The notes under the pieces were generated by a model. It was not told the DNA's origin, made no database searches, and worked only from the letters and a program-made list of their open reading frames with translations. Shown one piece after another: positions 25,034 to 37,058 of a DNA stretch of 64,000 nt. This DNA comes from Megalobrama amblycephala (Eukaryota > Chordata > Actinopteri > Cypriniformes > Xenocyprididae), in contig NC_063053.1 of NCBI RefSeq assembly GCF_018812025.1, positions 6,611,623 through 6,675,622 on the forward strand. The letters are read 5' to 3'. The position numbers were made by a program, and so were the translations under genes. Every line of letters begins with the position of its first letter. Within the stretch, counting starts at the first letter, position 1.

Positions 25034-25632
25034 ACCAAAATGAGAGACTTACTGCGCTGAAAAGGTCAAATACGTACAAAATTATGTCAAAAACCCCACT
25101 GGTTTATTGTTTTAGTTACTTTGTAGGCCTACTATGGATTCTTTAGGACAAGTAATAAGTTCAGGAATGGGAACATGTCATTTTTTTAGTGATGCTTGTT
25201 ATTTTTTTTTTACATTTTCCATTGGTAGCCTAAAATGTGATTGTTACACAATAATAAAAAAGTCTGAAAATGTGAAGTTGCACTTCAGCTTTATGTGACT
25301 TTAGTGAAATTGCTATACCTAAAGTAAATAAAATGGCCTTATTTGATCCTGAAGTGTTGCCACTCTTCACATGCTTTTTGATCATTACAAATAATAATGC
25401 AAAATGATTATCTTAGAATAGAAGATATGGTGTCTCTCGCATCACATAAATTATCAATAGTTATGTACGTGGTCTTGAAGAGGATTCTTTTTTTTCTGTC
25501 TCTGTCTTGACTGTCTCATTTGGACTCGGACTTGACTTGGACTCGACTTTTTGGACTTGGACTTGAACCTTTTGGACTTGGACTTGACTTGGACTCGACA
25601 AAGGTGGACTTGACTACAGCCCTACTCATTAC

Positions 25633-26359
25633 AGCCTGCAGAAGTTCTGCTAGTTGCCTGTTAGGTAAATGATTTAGTACAGATGGCAGTGCTTATCATC
25701 AATGCGTGATCTTTTCTGGTCAGCTCGGAGCGTGAGCAGCATATGGAGTGCGAGGAGTGTGTGGGGTGTTTGGAATATGTAGTGTGTATTCGATGTGCCT
25801 ATGATACTGAGATCTAAGTTTCGCATTGTACATTCATGCGACCTGTTTAAATAACATGCTTGTTTTGCTCTTGTGCATTGGTTGTCCTTATATAGTTGAA
25901 TACACCATCCAGTCTGTCCTGAGCAGACTTTCTGGACTATAAAACAGTATGATTAAAACAGTTAAAAATTGTATATTCTTCACTCCAATTAATGCGTTTC
26001 CCACCACTGTTTGACCTTTCCATTTTCCTCCCATACTAAAAAAACCCAGTGTGTAAATGTTTGTGACTCTACAAAGCACATTAATATTTAATGTGGCAAG
26101 CACTGTTTAGTTTATTGTTGGTTGTGTGTTTGTTGCTAAACAATTGGTCATTATATTCTAACACTGCATTGTTCCACACTGTATAGCTTTGGCACAGCAA
26201 TGAGGGGTTATTGGACAGACAGAATGATACACAGAACAACAGAACTGTATTTAGAAAGACAAACAGAGAGACTGAATTTGGGCACCGAACAGAGAGCTGT
26301 TGAGTGTGTTTGTCTAATTTATAGGGTATATACAGTGTTTAGTATGCTGCAAGTATGTA
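25633..26359. other. Non-coding stretch before the minisatellite
   Basis: No element ends or gene seen. It grades into the minisatellite with isolated GTGTTTGGAATATGTAGTG-like units from about 25760. Confidence 0.4.
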
Positions 26360-28140
26360 GGGTGTAGTGTGTGAAGGGTGTTTGGGGTCATGTTGAATGT
26401 ATGTTGTCTGGGGTCACGTTGAGTTTATGGTGTCTGGGTTTATGTGTAGGATGTTTGGGGTCATGTTGAGTGTTTGGTGTCTGGGGTCATATGTAGGGTG
26501 TTTGGGGTCATGTTGAGCTTTTGGTGTCTGGGGTCTTGTGTAGTGTTTTCGTGTCTGGGGTCATGTTGGGTGTTTGGGGTCATGTTGAGTGTTTGGTGTC
26601 TGGGGTCATATGTAGGGTGTTTGGGGTCATGTTGAGTTTTTGGTGTCTGGGGTCATGTGTAGTGTTTTGGTGTCTGGGGTTATGTGTAGGGTGTTTGGGG
26701 TCATGTTGAGTGTTTGGTGTCTGGGGTTATGTGTAGGGTGTTTGGGGTCATGTTGAGTGTTTGGTGTCTGGGGTCATGTGTAGGGTGTTTGGGGTCATGA
26801 TGAATGTATGGTGTCTGGTGTCATATTTAGGGTGTTTTGGGTCATATTGAGTGTTTTAGTGTCTGGGGTCATGTGTAGGGTGTTTGGGATCATGTTGAGT
26901 GTTTGGTGGCTGGGGTCATGTGTAGGGTGTTTGGGATCATGTTGAGTGTTTGGTGTCTGTGGTCATGTGTAGGGTGTGTTTGGGGTCATGTGTAGTGTTT
27001 TGGTGTCTGGGGTCACGTTGGGTGTTTGGGGTCATGTTGAGTGTTTGGTGTCTGGGGTCATGTGTAGGGTGTTTGGGGTCATGTTGAGTTTTTGGTGCCA
27101 GGGGTCATGTGTAGAGTGTTTGGGATTATGTTGAGTATATGGTGTTTTGGGTCATGTTGAGTGTTTTTGTGTTTGGGGTCATGTGTAGGGTGTTTGGGGT
27201 CATGTTGAGTGTATAGCGTTGGATTATGTGTAGGGTGTGTGGGGTCATGTTGAGTGTTTTGGTGTCTGGGGTCATGAGTAGGGTGTTTGGGGTCATGTTA
27301 AGTGTAGGGTGTCTGGGGTCGTGTTAAGTGTAGGGTGTCTGGGGTCATGTGTAGGGTGTTTGGTGTCTTGGGTAACGTATAGTGTGTTTGTTTTGGTGTG
27401 AAGTGTGTTTGGGGCCATAATGAGTGTTTGAGGTCATGTAAAGGGTGGTTGGGGTCATGTTGAATGTATGGTGTGTGGGATTACGTGTAGTGTGTCTGGG
27501 GTCATGAGTAGGGTGTTTTGGGTCGTGTTAAGTGTATGGTGTCTGGGGTCATGTGTAATGTGTTTGGGGCCATGTTGAATGTATTGTGTGTTTGACCATG
27601 TGCAGTGTGTCTGGGGTCATGTGTAGGGTGTTTGGGGTCATGTAAAGTGTATGATGTCTGGGATAATTTGTAGTGTGTATTGGGGTCATGTGTAAGGTGT
27701 TTGGGGTCATGTTGAATATATGGCGTGTGGGATCATGTGTAGTGTGTCTGGGGTCATGTGTAGGGTTTTTGGGGTCATGTGAAGGGTGTTTGGGGTCATG
27801 TTGAATGTATGGTGTGTGGGATCATGTGTATTGTGTCTATGTGTAATGTGTTGTGGGGTTATGTCAATTCTATTGTGTCTGGGAGTGTGTGTAGCGTGTA
27901 TGGGGTCATGTGTAGTGTGTTAAAGGTCATGTTGAGTGTATGGTGTCTGGGGTCATGTGTAGTGTGTCTGAGGGTCACGTGTAGGGTGTTTTGGTCATGT
28001 TTAGGGTGTTAGGGGTTCATGTTGAGTGTATGGTGTCTGGGGTCATGTGTAGGGTGACTGTGGACATATGTAGGGTGTTTGGGATCATGTGTAGGGTGTT
28101 TTCGGGACATATGGAGTGTGTAGGGTGTCTTGGGTTCAAG
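26360..28140 (+). repeat. G-rich minisatellite, 47-bp higher-order unit
   Basis: About 1.8 kb of imperfect repeats. The 47-bp unit consists of two related halves: about 26 bp TCATGTTGAGTGTTTGGTGT(CTGGGG) and about 21 bp TCATGTGTAGGGTGTTTGGG(G). Units in the middle are regular; both edges are degenerate, reaching about 28215. The plus strand is strongly G-over-C. Open frames at 26521-26709 and 27779-28281 read through the repeat and are not genes. Confidence 0.93.
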
Positions 28141-28215
28141 CGTGTAGGGAGTGAAAATGGCATGTACAGTGTAGGATGCTTGAGGGATGTGTGGAGTGTG
28201 TGGGAATGTGTGAGT

Positions 28216-29127
28216 GTAGTGTGCGGGCACCAGGTTTCTTGGCAGACGGCCTGCTCTCATGGGCTGCTCTCATTCAGATAGACTTTGTAATCCAAAAACC
28301 CATTGACTCACATCACCGTCAATGTGTGTGGTGAAGGTCGGGCGGTGGCATGCTTGTGTGCAAGTGATGATGCTAATAGCGGCAAGTGAACCCCTTGTCA
28401 TGAGCAACCACAACACTCACTGCCATCCCTCATTGCTCACACTGCCTCACTGCATCTCACACAGACCCCATTCTTCATCTCAGACTGTTCATCTAACACT
28501 CTCTCCCAAATTCCGCCTTGACCTCTTGACTCACACGGCTCGCTGACATCTCCACGTCTATGATATGAGGTGGCTGAGTGACTAGTGTGGGAGCTTTGGA
28601 CTGTGTAAGGACAAATGAATCAATGCCCTTTCCACCTCTGCACTGACAGATCAGCTGATGTTTTATCCAGCTGCCACATGACCAGCAAACACTGCAGAGA
28701 TTAACCAGACCAAACAACAAAGAGCAGCCAGAGAGAATACAAAGCCATACACCGCAGCACTCCCTAACCTCTCCCTCTCTCATTTTCCTTACCTATTTCA
28801 GAGATTTATGACCCATGAATTTTTACTACCCCATTTTGGATGACGTAGGGCTAGTATTTTCTTTTTCATTTTGATTCTCACTGTGTCTGTAGCTCTCTTT
28901 CTCTCGCATTCTATTTTATTCTCTCTCTTTTTTTCAATTTTAAAGTACTTCAAGATTGTTTTGCATATAATATTGCCAAATTATAATACACTCCAACACA
29001 ACAACAGTGATGGAAATAAAACATTAAAAAAGATTATAAAAAAATAAATTAATACATTTAATACTACATAAACTGAATTAAAAAAAATGAAAATAATGTT
29101 AGAAGTATAAAATAAAATAGACTTTCA
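28216..29127. other. Non-coding stretch, no element recognised
   Basis: 28220-28790 is unusually CA/TC-rich and repeat-free; 28800-29120 is AT-rich. No splice-framed exon could be supported. Confidence 0.4.
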
Positions 29128-29605
29128 GGGCCAGATTTACTAAACAGGGCAAATTAGCATGAGAGCGCAGTCCCACAAAAGCATTGATGGGAGTGGAAAG
29201 TATTGCTGGTGATTTACTGACAATGCGCACATTAAAGAACAAAGACACAGCTAAATAATTTCCATAATGACCAACAAAATCTAGCAAGAGTAGCGCAAAT
29301 TAGCGTCTGGTTTAAGATATGCTTTTTTTGGGCGTTAAATAATGGCGCAAAAAACAGTAAATTGACTAGCGCAAACCTTAGTAAATTACTTGCGTGATTC
29401 ATTAAATACTCTCCTCTCATAAATTTTCCATCTGAAAAAAAAAAAACTCCTACAAAAGCATATGTAATAAGGTCAACCAGAAAAATAACTGTTCACACCT
29501 TTTCAGCACTATTTTTTCACCGCGTGTCCTTGATAAATCCTGACAGTAGTTTTTTAATGCCAAAAGAGGGTTTGCGTTGGCGCAAGCTGTTAGTAAATCC
29601 GGCCC
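29128..29605. mobile_element. MITE with GGGCCAGATTTACTAA ends
   Basis: GGGCCAGATTTACTAAACAG at the left pairs inversely with GCTGTTAGTAAATCCGGCCC at the right. Internal GATTTACTGACAATGCGCA and TTGACTAGCGCAAACC are characteristic of a repeat I recognise in cyprinid sequence. Target duplication not clear. Confidence 0.7.
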
Positions 29606-29637
29606 AAAATCTACTCTATGCTACTTATGCAGACAAT

Positions 29638-29928
29638 GCAGTTGTGGCCTTATGGATAGTAATAGAAAGTCAGACTTACAACCCGAAGGTCGCAGGTTCG
29701 AGTCTCCATACCGGCAGAAAATGAGGGTGGGGGGAATGAATGAACAGCGCTCTTTTCCACTCTCATTACCCACAACTGAATTGCCCTTGAGCAAGACACA
29801 TAACCCCCAATCACTCCCGGGTGTGTGTGTGTGCACGGTGTGTGTGTGTTCAATACTCACGGCTGTGTGTGTACACTTGGATGGGACACCATACTTGGTT
29901 ACACATCACTTCCCTTTCACTTTCAAAG
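29638..29928 (+). mobile_element. tRNA-headed SINE (V-SINE/HAmo-like)
   Basis: The head (29638-29715) has a TGGCCTTATGGATAG A-box region and a GGTTCGAGTC B box at 29695-29704. It is followed by the conserved middle CCCTTGAGCAAGACACATAA and a TG-rich tail ending CACCATACTTGGTTACACAT before CACTTTC. This order is that of V-SINE superfamily members in carps. Transcribed by RNA polymerase III when active. Interrupted by TG expansion at about 29822-29848. Confidence 0.82.
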
Positions 29929-30651
29929 AATTAATTATGCAGATTAGAGCAGTTTTTTTAAAAATATGACACTGTAGAACTCTCAGATAAAAATGGTGTT
30001 TAAATACCAAATTGCAATAATAATCAAATATTAATAATCAGATATCTGCTCTGTTCTGTACTCATCTTCTTTCTCATCCGCCACTCCTTCCTCCTTCCTC
30101 CCTCTTTATAAATATGTTCCTTTCCTCTTAATTTCCTCAAAATATGCTAAAACAAAAAATTTATTCCCGCTTAACGATCTCTACCATCGAATGATTGATT
30201 GTCCTACCTCTTTAGGGGTTTATTAATCTGTCAGCACTAGCAGAACTATAGAAGAAGACCTATGTCTCCATCACTCATAATGCTGCAGAAAACTCATATT
30301 TTCAGTTCTTTTCATGTCCTGCTGGAAATCAAAGTGAGTGTTGTACACTGCAGCATGTTGGGGATTCAGGGATTAGAGGCAAATTCTGGATGCAAGAGGC
30401 TCAGTCAGAGAGGTGAAGACTGCAGCGCCGGAGCTCACAGCAGAGGTGAGGTGATGAAACCTTAAGATAGATGAGAGAGACAAAGTGGGACTTAAAAGGA
30501 GGAGAAAGAAAAGGGTATATGAGTTCCAAAAAGCTAGTGAGCTGCCTGGTGGAGACATTTTAAGACATCACAGGAGAGCTCATGACCGGTTGTTCCAGGT
30601 AACAACTATTCTGACTCCTAAGATACCTCAATTGCATGTGTCCTTCACTGA
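29929..30651. other. Non-coding stretch
   Basis: CT-rich part at 30060-30110. Short frames at 30262-30691 overlap on both strands without domain or splice support. Confidence 0.4.
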
Positions 30652-31308
30652 GGTCATGTTTAAACCTGGTATTAAGATGCATTTTGGTTGATTGAATCAC
30701 AAGTGGACGATGCTAAACACAGGTGTAAACGGGGTGTACAACGTTTTGAGCTTGTCCAATTTCAACCACTTCCAGAGGTAGTCGAAAACGCTTTAGACCG
30801 GATTGCTTTCATAGTGTAGACGGTCATGTGGTCAAATGCATTCGAACAGCCACAAAAGACAGCCTACTCTCCGCCTACTGACCTAATGCGTGAGCATTAT
30901 GGGAAGCGCACTAGCTAGGCGTGACTTAAACTGGCTGGAGACCCATTTTTGGTTTGAAGACGCACAATGTTTTCTCACCATTCCTGATTTCTAACACACA
31001 CTCAGTGCGTTCTGTGTGGTCTTGCAGTTTTCAGAGCAAAAACGAAAGCTGAATGTTTTCCCATAGTCTCCAGACATGTTCATAGGTAAATTGCACAAGC
31101 TTATTTTGTCCATTAGATCGAAAGATCTGAAAAATAAAAAAACCTTACATTTGCCCGCCCATAGAACCTACCCTCAAAGAAATCAGGACAGAAGTGGTTG
31201 AAAGTGGACAAAAGAGATGGATTAAAATACCAGGTGTAAACAGGTAAGTCTCCCTCATCTACTTGATCCGATCGAAAACGCATCTTAATACCAGATGTAA
31301 ACAGGGCC
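30652..31308. mobile_element. Fold-back MITE with GGYCMTGTTTA ends
   Basis: GGTCATGTTTAAACCTGGTA at the left pairs inversely with TACCAGATGTAAACAGGGCC at the right; the TTAAGATGCATTTT section is mirrored too. Second internal pair: CAGGTGTAAACGGGGTGTAC near 30720 and ATACCAGGTGTAAACAGG near 31226. No coding content. Confidence 0.75.
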
Positions 31309-33154
31309 TACTGAGAATTCAATCCGTAATGTATTGTGACAAGCTGATTGAAAAACAAAAAATTCAAGATGGCAGACAAAGCAAGAGAAAATGTCCATTG
31401 CAAATAAACAGATTTCATTCTATAGTGAACAGTATTGATGAATCATAGTTCAGATTTTTGCATATTCAGAGTGACTAAATATGATTTGATTCACAATGAA
31501 ATCTGATTAAATTCAATTAATGGCTCAATTCTGTAACCTATAAAACTTTTAAAATAATTGTTACAAAATAAAAGTAAAACTTTTATTTCTTTTTTCATAC
31601 AAATTATGATTACAAGTGTAGAGTATCAAAAAAAAAATTCTCACAATAAACAGCTCCATTTGTATGGCTTTTGTAACAGTAAACTTGCTCAGAAGCTCAT
31701 CTGGTATAGCATTGCACTTGCGATGCAGAGTGCTTGAGTAAAACGACACTCGATAAAAGAGCTCAAAGACTTGAAGAAACAAGCTAAACGGCATGAAAAA
31801 AATTAATTTACTATACTGTACTTTAGCACTACTACTTGGACATTTTAAGTGTTGCAAAACATGCAAGAAATATCGTAATATCATTTTGCTGAAATGTCAC
31901 CGCAGGCACTTTTTTTTTTTTTGTATTTGAGGCTTGGAGAAAACAAGTGAACTGTTTAAACCCTATTAAAATTGATTATATAACCTAATATTTGTGTGTG
32001 CTCGGCTCTATATTGTTGCTTATTACATTATTGCATCATTAGTTTGGCAACATAGTAAATCAAAATAGTAAGCCGAGTCTCTCGAGCCGAGCACTATTTG
32101 TGTGATGCCCAGAGTTGCTTCCATATGTAGAGCATTCCAAATCATTCACTTAAGGAGGTTCGTGTTACAGTATAATTTTATAAATAATTACTGAATAATA
32201 AGAGAAGGTGGAAAAAGAAAGTGGATGATGGAGCTCGCTGAAACATTTACAGTGAATTAAGGTAGAGCAGGGAGAGCACAGAGTGTTAGATGGAGAGTTT
32301 GAAGTGAAGAAGATGATGATGGAGACTGTAGCAGCTCTCCGCAGTCTTGCTTTCCCTGTAGGAGAACTGAATGTCAGATGGCTGAAAGATGGCAGCCACC
32401 AGCGGCTCAGAGGACAGCTTCCTCTCTCCCTGCTTTCACCTCCAGCACCATCAATCAGCCCAAGGTTCCCCAGCTCTCCCACCACAGGACCGGCTCACGA
32501 TTTATCTGTCTCACATAAAGACCCAGCTTCCAACAAGCCCTACTTTCACCCTTCCTCCCAAATTTATGAGCCCCTTGCTGTCTGTATTGTCCATGTTAAC
32601 ATACTCCCTGAGGGCCCATAAGTGAAAATTATGCACAGGGAAGACATATAGACTTATGGATGTTTGTATGTAAAAAGGCTTTGAAGTTAGTTTAAAACCG
32701 ATCAATTCGGCCTTACTATCTGAACTTACTAAACTAAATTTATATACAGATGTGTGTTGTCCAGAGATGTTTAAGCTTAGATTTTTATATAGGAAAGGGA
32801 GGCCAGATGAGCATAGTAAAAACTTTTTGTTGGCAACTTTTTAAACCAGCCTGATGTGTTTAAATGTCAGGGCAGTTGGATTCAACAGCAGTCAATTCAA
32901 GTCCAAATACATGCATTTTTATTTTGATAGCTACAAAATTATGCAAGTATTCAGCTGTTTATAATAATGTTGCAGACTGGTCTAATTACATTTCGGATAC
33001 ACTCACATCATCTGCCCACAGGTTAGGTTATACTTAAAATTTTGAGTTGCATTAAATTAAGATGAACAAAACACTAAATATAGATTTTGATTTAAATTAA
33101 TGCTTATTTGTAATTTACAGTTATTAAAAAAGACTAGCTATGCTTACCGATGAT
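31309..33154. other. Non-coding stretch with one tiny MITE
   Basis: Contains the 96-bp element at 31999-32094. Frames at 32165-32705 overlap on both strands; none shows a domain. Otherwise nothing recognised. Confidence 0.4.
31999..32094. mobile_element. Tiny 96-bp MITE with 10-bp direct repeats
   Basis: TGCTCGGCTC and GAGCCGAGCA are perfect inverse complements at the edges, flanked by TATTTGTGTG on both sides (31989-31998 and 32095-32104). Ten-bp duplications suggest a Mutator-like origin (inference). Confidence 0.65.
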
Positions 33155-33839
33155 TGGGTTAGTTCACCCAAAAATGAAAATTGTGTCTCATTTATTACCC
33201 TCATGTTGTTCTACACCCATAAGACCTTCGTTCATCTTCAGAACACAAATTAAGATATTTTTGATGAAATCCGATGGCTCAATGAGGCCTCTACTGCCAG
33301 CAATGTCATCGAACTTCACAAGATCTAGAAAGGTACTCAAAACATATTTAAAACAGTTCATGTGACTACAGTGGTTCAACCTTAATATTATAAAGTGACA
33401 AGTATACATTTGTGCGCCAAAAAAAATAAAATAAAAATTTTTCAACAATATCTAGTGATGGTCGATTTCAAAACACTCCTTCATGAAGCTTCGAAGCTTT
33501 ATGAATCTTTTGTTTCAAATCAGTTGTTCGGAGCGCCAAAGATTTCAGCAGTTTGGCAGTTTGAAACGTGATCAGAATCACTGATTCGAAACAAAAGATT
33601 TGTAAAGCTTCAAAGCTTCATGAAGCAGTGTTTTGAAATCGCCCATTACTATTGTTGAAAAGTCGTTATTTTGTTTTTTTGGCGCACAAAAAGTATTCTC
33701 GTCGCCCTTACTGAGCTATCGGATTTCATCAAAAATACCTTTTTTATGTTCCGAAGATGAATGAAGGTCTTACGGGTGTAGAACGACATGAGGGTGAGTA
33801 ATAAATTATATTATTTTCATTTTTGGGTGAACTAACCCT
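33155..33839. mobile_element. AGTTCACCC fold-back element, both arms present
   Basis: Starts GGGTTAGTTCACCCAAAAAT and ends ATTTTTGGGTGAACTAACCC, with TTAA at 33840-33843 on the right; the left TTAA is lost. The arms are inverted copies; the centre (33450-33650) has CTTCATGAAGCTTCGAAGC hairpin sequence. Confidence 0.85.
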
Positions 33840-34038
33840 TTAAGTTTGCAAACTTACAAAAATAGAGGCAATCACTTGCCTTACATTTTTTGAGTTAGTA
33901 TAACTTATCCGGGTTTACAGTGTAGTAAATACAACTTGAAATAAAATAGAAATGATGATATTGAAATCCAGCACAAAGCAAAACAAATTTCTTTTCATAA
34001 AATATTAGCTTAAATTACAATATAAAAATGTTTTTTAA

Positions 34039-34506
34039 AGTCCCCCTGAAATCAAAATTGAAGTTCTTTGGCTTTAGCATGAACATGTTAGCCTTACTGT
34101 TATCTAGTGTGCTGCAAAACAATGACAAAATTCGCATTTAGAAGATATAAGCATTTAAAATGTACAGTCTCTCACTTCTACCAATATGGATCAACGATTT
34201 TGATGACATCATCCCAGTGGCATGCACAGGGGGAAGGGGGAGTGGATCGTATGCGCGAGTCGGCGCAGACCAGAAAACGTTTTAAAGCCATGCGCCCTCT
34301 AGCTGACGTAAAAATAATGACAGTGTCATGTTACGTCTGTCGTCATGAAATGACGTATGACTGTCGTTACCAATCAAAATGCGTGTTCATTTAAATGTAG
34401 TGTGTGAAGTTTTTACACCATTTCTGCTATTTCCATTTAGCAAAACTAATTTTTTATTAATGACAACATTCAACTCATTGAATAATGCTTCACTTTCAGT
34501 GGGTCT
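34039..34506. mobile_element. TTAA-flanked element with AGTCCCCCTGAAATC ends
   Basis: AGTCCCCCTGAAATC and CTTTCAGTGGGTCT are inverted, flanked by TTAA (34035-34038 and 34507-34510). 468 bp, non-autonomous. A 95-codon frame inside (34107-34394) has no domain. Confidence 0.78.
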
Positions 34507-34510
34507 TTAA

Positions 34511-36300
34511 AGTGTACTTTGTTAGATGTAGGTGGATAAATAAGAAACGTCCTTAATAAAAAAAAAACGTCCTTAATTTGTGCAAGAAATTGAAGCAGAA
34601 AGCAACAGATGTAGTTCTTAATTTAGTTTTTAGCATTCTGTTAATAGGTCAAAGACCCACATAACCCACCCACTCTTGTTACTTAAGGGAAGACAAGATA
34701 TCCCTCCTTGTTCTTCATCGTCGAAGAGGCATGAAAGTCTATAATTTAATGTCAGTTCAGAACATTTATTTATAGTACTCAAACTAAAAGACTAATCATC
34801 GAGACATGGCCATAAACTAATATAGGATCTGCACTTTCAAATAAATACATCTCTTCTCTTCTCTTCTCTTCTCTTCTCTTCTCTTCTCTTCTCTTCTCTT
34901 CTCTTCTCTTCTCTTCTCTTCTCTTCTCTTCTCTTCATCACAGGCTGAAGTTCACACAGTGTTGTAATATTGATTGTACATCCTCAGTAATGCCATGCAA
35001 GTCAACTAGATAATTGAAAAACATGAGATTACACATTCAATACCTGGGGATAACAATCCACAGAGACCGTGTGAAACAGACATCACAGTCGGTCTTCATG
35101 TGTTGATGGTTGGCGTGAATCCGCAAAACAAACAATATAAAATCTTTCACACAGAGCATTCTGGGATGGAAATTGATTGGCCACATTGTAAGAAAACAAA
35201 GCTGCGGGGGGAAAACAGCTTCCACCTCTTTCCGTCAACCCTCTCTGTCTCATCCTCCCTGTTCATTGGCTCTTTTCCCACACTCTCCCACAGCAGTCAA
35301 ACCCGCTCCCTTACATTCTCCTTCATCAAATCATTTCATCTCCCTCTCGGTCTCTCTCAGAGAATCCAAATCAATGCATTCGGCATTCCATCTCCATAAC
35401 CTTCATATAGGATTGGTATTTCAGTCACAAGTAACCTCACAGATGGAGCTCTCTCCCAAGTCTCTCCGGCCCCTGTGTGGTGGAGCGCTGAAGCTTCAGG
35501 GCTTATCCAATCAGCTGGAGGAGGCAACGCTCTACTTTCCGCATCCATTTGGTTTTACTCGAGATTTCGCTGAGATGAGGAAGAGCAGAATGACATGACA
35601 CTTTTTGTGGACTTTAACTTGTTTTAACATCAGCAGGCTGAAGAGCAGGGGTGAGTAACAAGGTGCTCGCAGAGGGAAAGCCGAGCATCATCCCTCCATC
35701 GTGCACATTTAGCACTTATGCCCCAAGTCCTTTTATTCTGCTGACTCCTGCCTTCCTCTCCTCTTGATGTAAGCATGGACCAGAAGGGGGGTCAGGGTGT
35801 GCTGATACCTCTGGCTGATCAAAGTCCAGGATAACAGGAAGAAAATGAGAGGGGGCAGAATGAAAGATAGCGAGAGTGATGCGAATGCTCTTATCCTGCT
35901 TAATGCTACTTCTACTGCAAAGTATACGTGGAAAAGGCGAGACTTTCTCACTCATGCATTTATGTTTGTTCACATGATATTTACCCAAGCATTACTTTTG
36001 TTCTTTCCTGCTGGTGTTGCATGTATCATAACCCTTGTCCACCAACAGGGTGCCGGTATCCAATCTGGAAGCGTTCCGCACATTTCCACAGCAGAAATGG
36101 TGGTTGTGAGTCAGACAAATTGGCTTTGCACAGGCCCCAAAAAACTTGCTGGCCTCAAACAAGAAACTGCAAACCTCAGAGGAGGTGTTATAACATCCTT
36201 TTCACAAAGTATTTAACAACATCTCAAAATGGAAAACAAGACTTTTTTTCCCTTCATTGGTCTACAAAAAAATTATTTATTTACAATTAATATAAGAAGA
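34511..36300. other. Non-coding stretch with a pentanucleotide microsatellite
   Basis: Open frames at 35100-36290 overlap in several phases with no domain; composition is mixed. I see no element ends here. Confidence 0.4.
34850..34936. repeat. (CTCTT)n microsatellite
   Basis: About 17 perfect CTCTT units. Confidence 0.97.
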
Positions 36301-37058
36301 TGTCACAGCTGGTTGCAGGTAGAGAGAGAGAATCCGCGGATCAATTTGCAGCAGTCTTTATTAAATTGAAACAAAAAACAACAGGAGAATAACACCCAAA
36401 CATACCCTGTGTCCCAGTATGCATACTATCCATCCTAAATATGTGAGAATAAGTGTGTCCTAAAGCAAAGCATGTTGAAATGAGTATGCCAAAAGTGGCC
36501 GGATGGTCTACTATTTCTAGTAGATTTTTGAAGTGTGGATCCATACACACTCTAACGGCTAATATTGCCCACAACCCATTGAGATTTGGAGGAGGATTCG
36601 GTCCAGAAATACAAACACAAATAAAAAGTGTTAAAAACTACAAACATGGAGGATGTGCTCGACCAATGGTTAGGTCAAAGACTATAGATATAGAAAGATG
36701 GTTCAGTCCTTTTACTTGTGAATGGGAGAAACTGCAACGTGCAATATGGCGGAATACGTCCCGCCTTCTAAGTAAAAGAGCCAATCACTGATTGGTAAAG
36801 TCATCGCATCACTGTAGCTGCAGTTAGAATCTCCAGTTCCCATGCAAAACCTGAGACTCGCTCTTAGGACTGCACATGTGCATTGGCTGGTCTAGCCTGA
36901 AATTAAGCTTTTCAAAGCAGAAGAAACTAAATTTATGGGACAGTTCTTCATGTCAGGTTTTGTTGCTGATTTGAAATATGTTATTTAATTGTGAGTTTAG
37001 CAAGCATTTTTTGAGATTCCAGGATTCCCCAATTCAAGTAGATAGGACTTGGTCTTAA

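Larger units (their letters stand above)
21664..25624. mobile_element. hAT element A, host of a multi-level transposon nest
   Basis: The ends TAGTGCTGTAGTACTCGAGT and GTGGACTTGACTACAGCCCTA (last 16 bases inverted to the first) are flanked by the 8-mer CTCATTAC (21656-21663 and 25625-25632), a hAT-type duplication. Terminal CTCGAGTCC/GGACTCGGACTTG motifs recur near each end. About 960 bp belongs to this element; the rest is two later hAT insertions and what they carry. No transposase. Confidence 0.85.

Noticed and set aside
26521..28281. Several open frames in the G-rich minisatellite
   Set aside because: They arise because the repeat unit lacks stops in some phases; no non-repeat sequence or start context.
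29638..29715. Possible functional tRNA gene
   Set aside because: A and B boxes are present but the acceptor stem does not pair and the sequence continues into a V-SINE body.
32165..32625. Overlapping frames of 106-112 codons on both strands
   Set aside because: No domain, no splice-site support, and both strands open equally, as expected for composition alone.
35100..36290. Cluster of frames of 99-141 codons
   Set aside because: Overlapping phases, low-complexity Ser/Pro-rich stretches, no conserved domain recognised.
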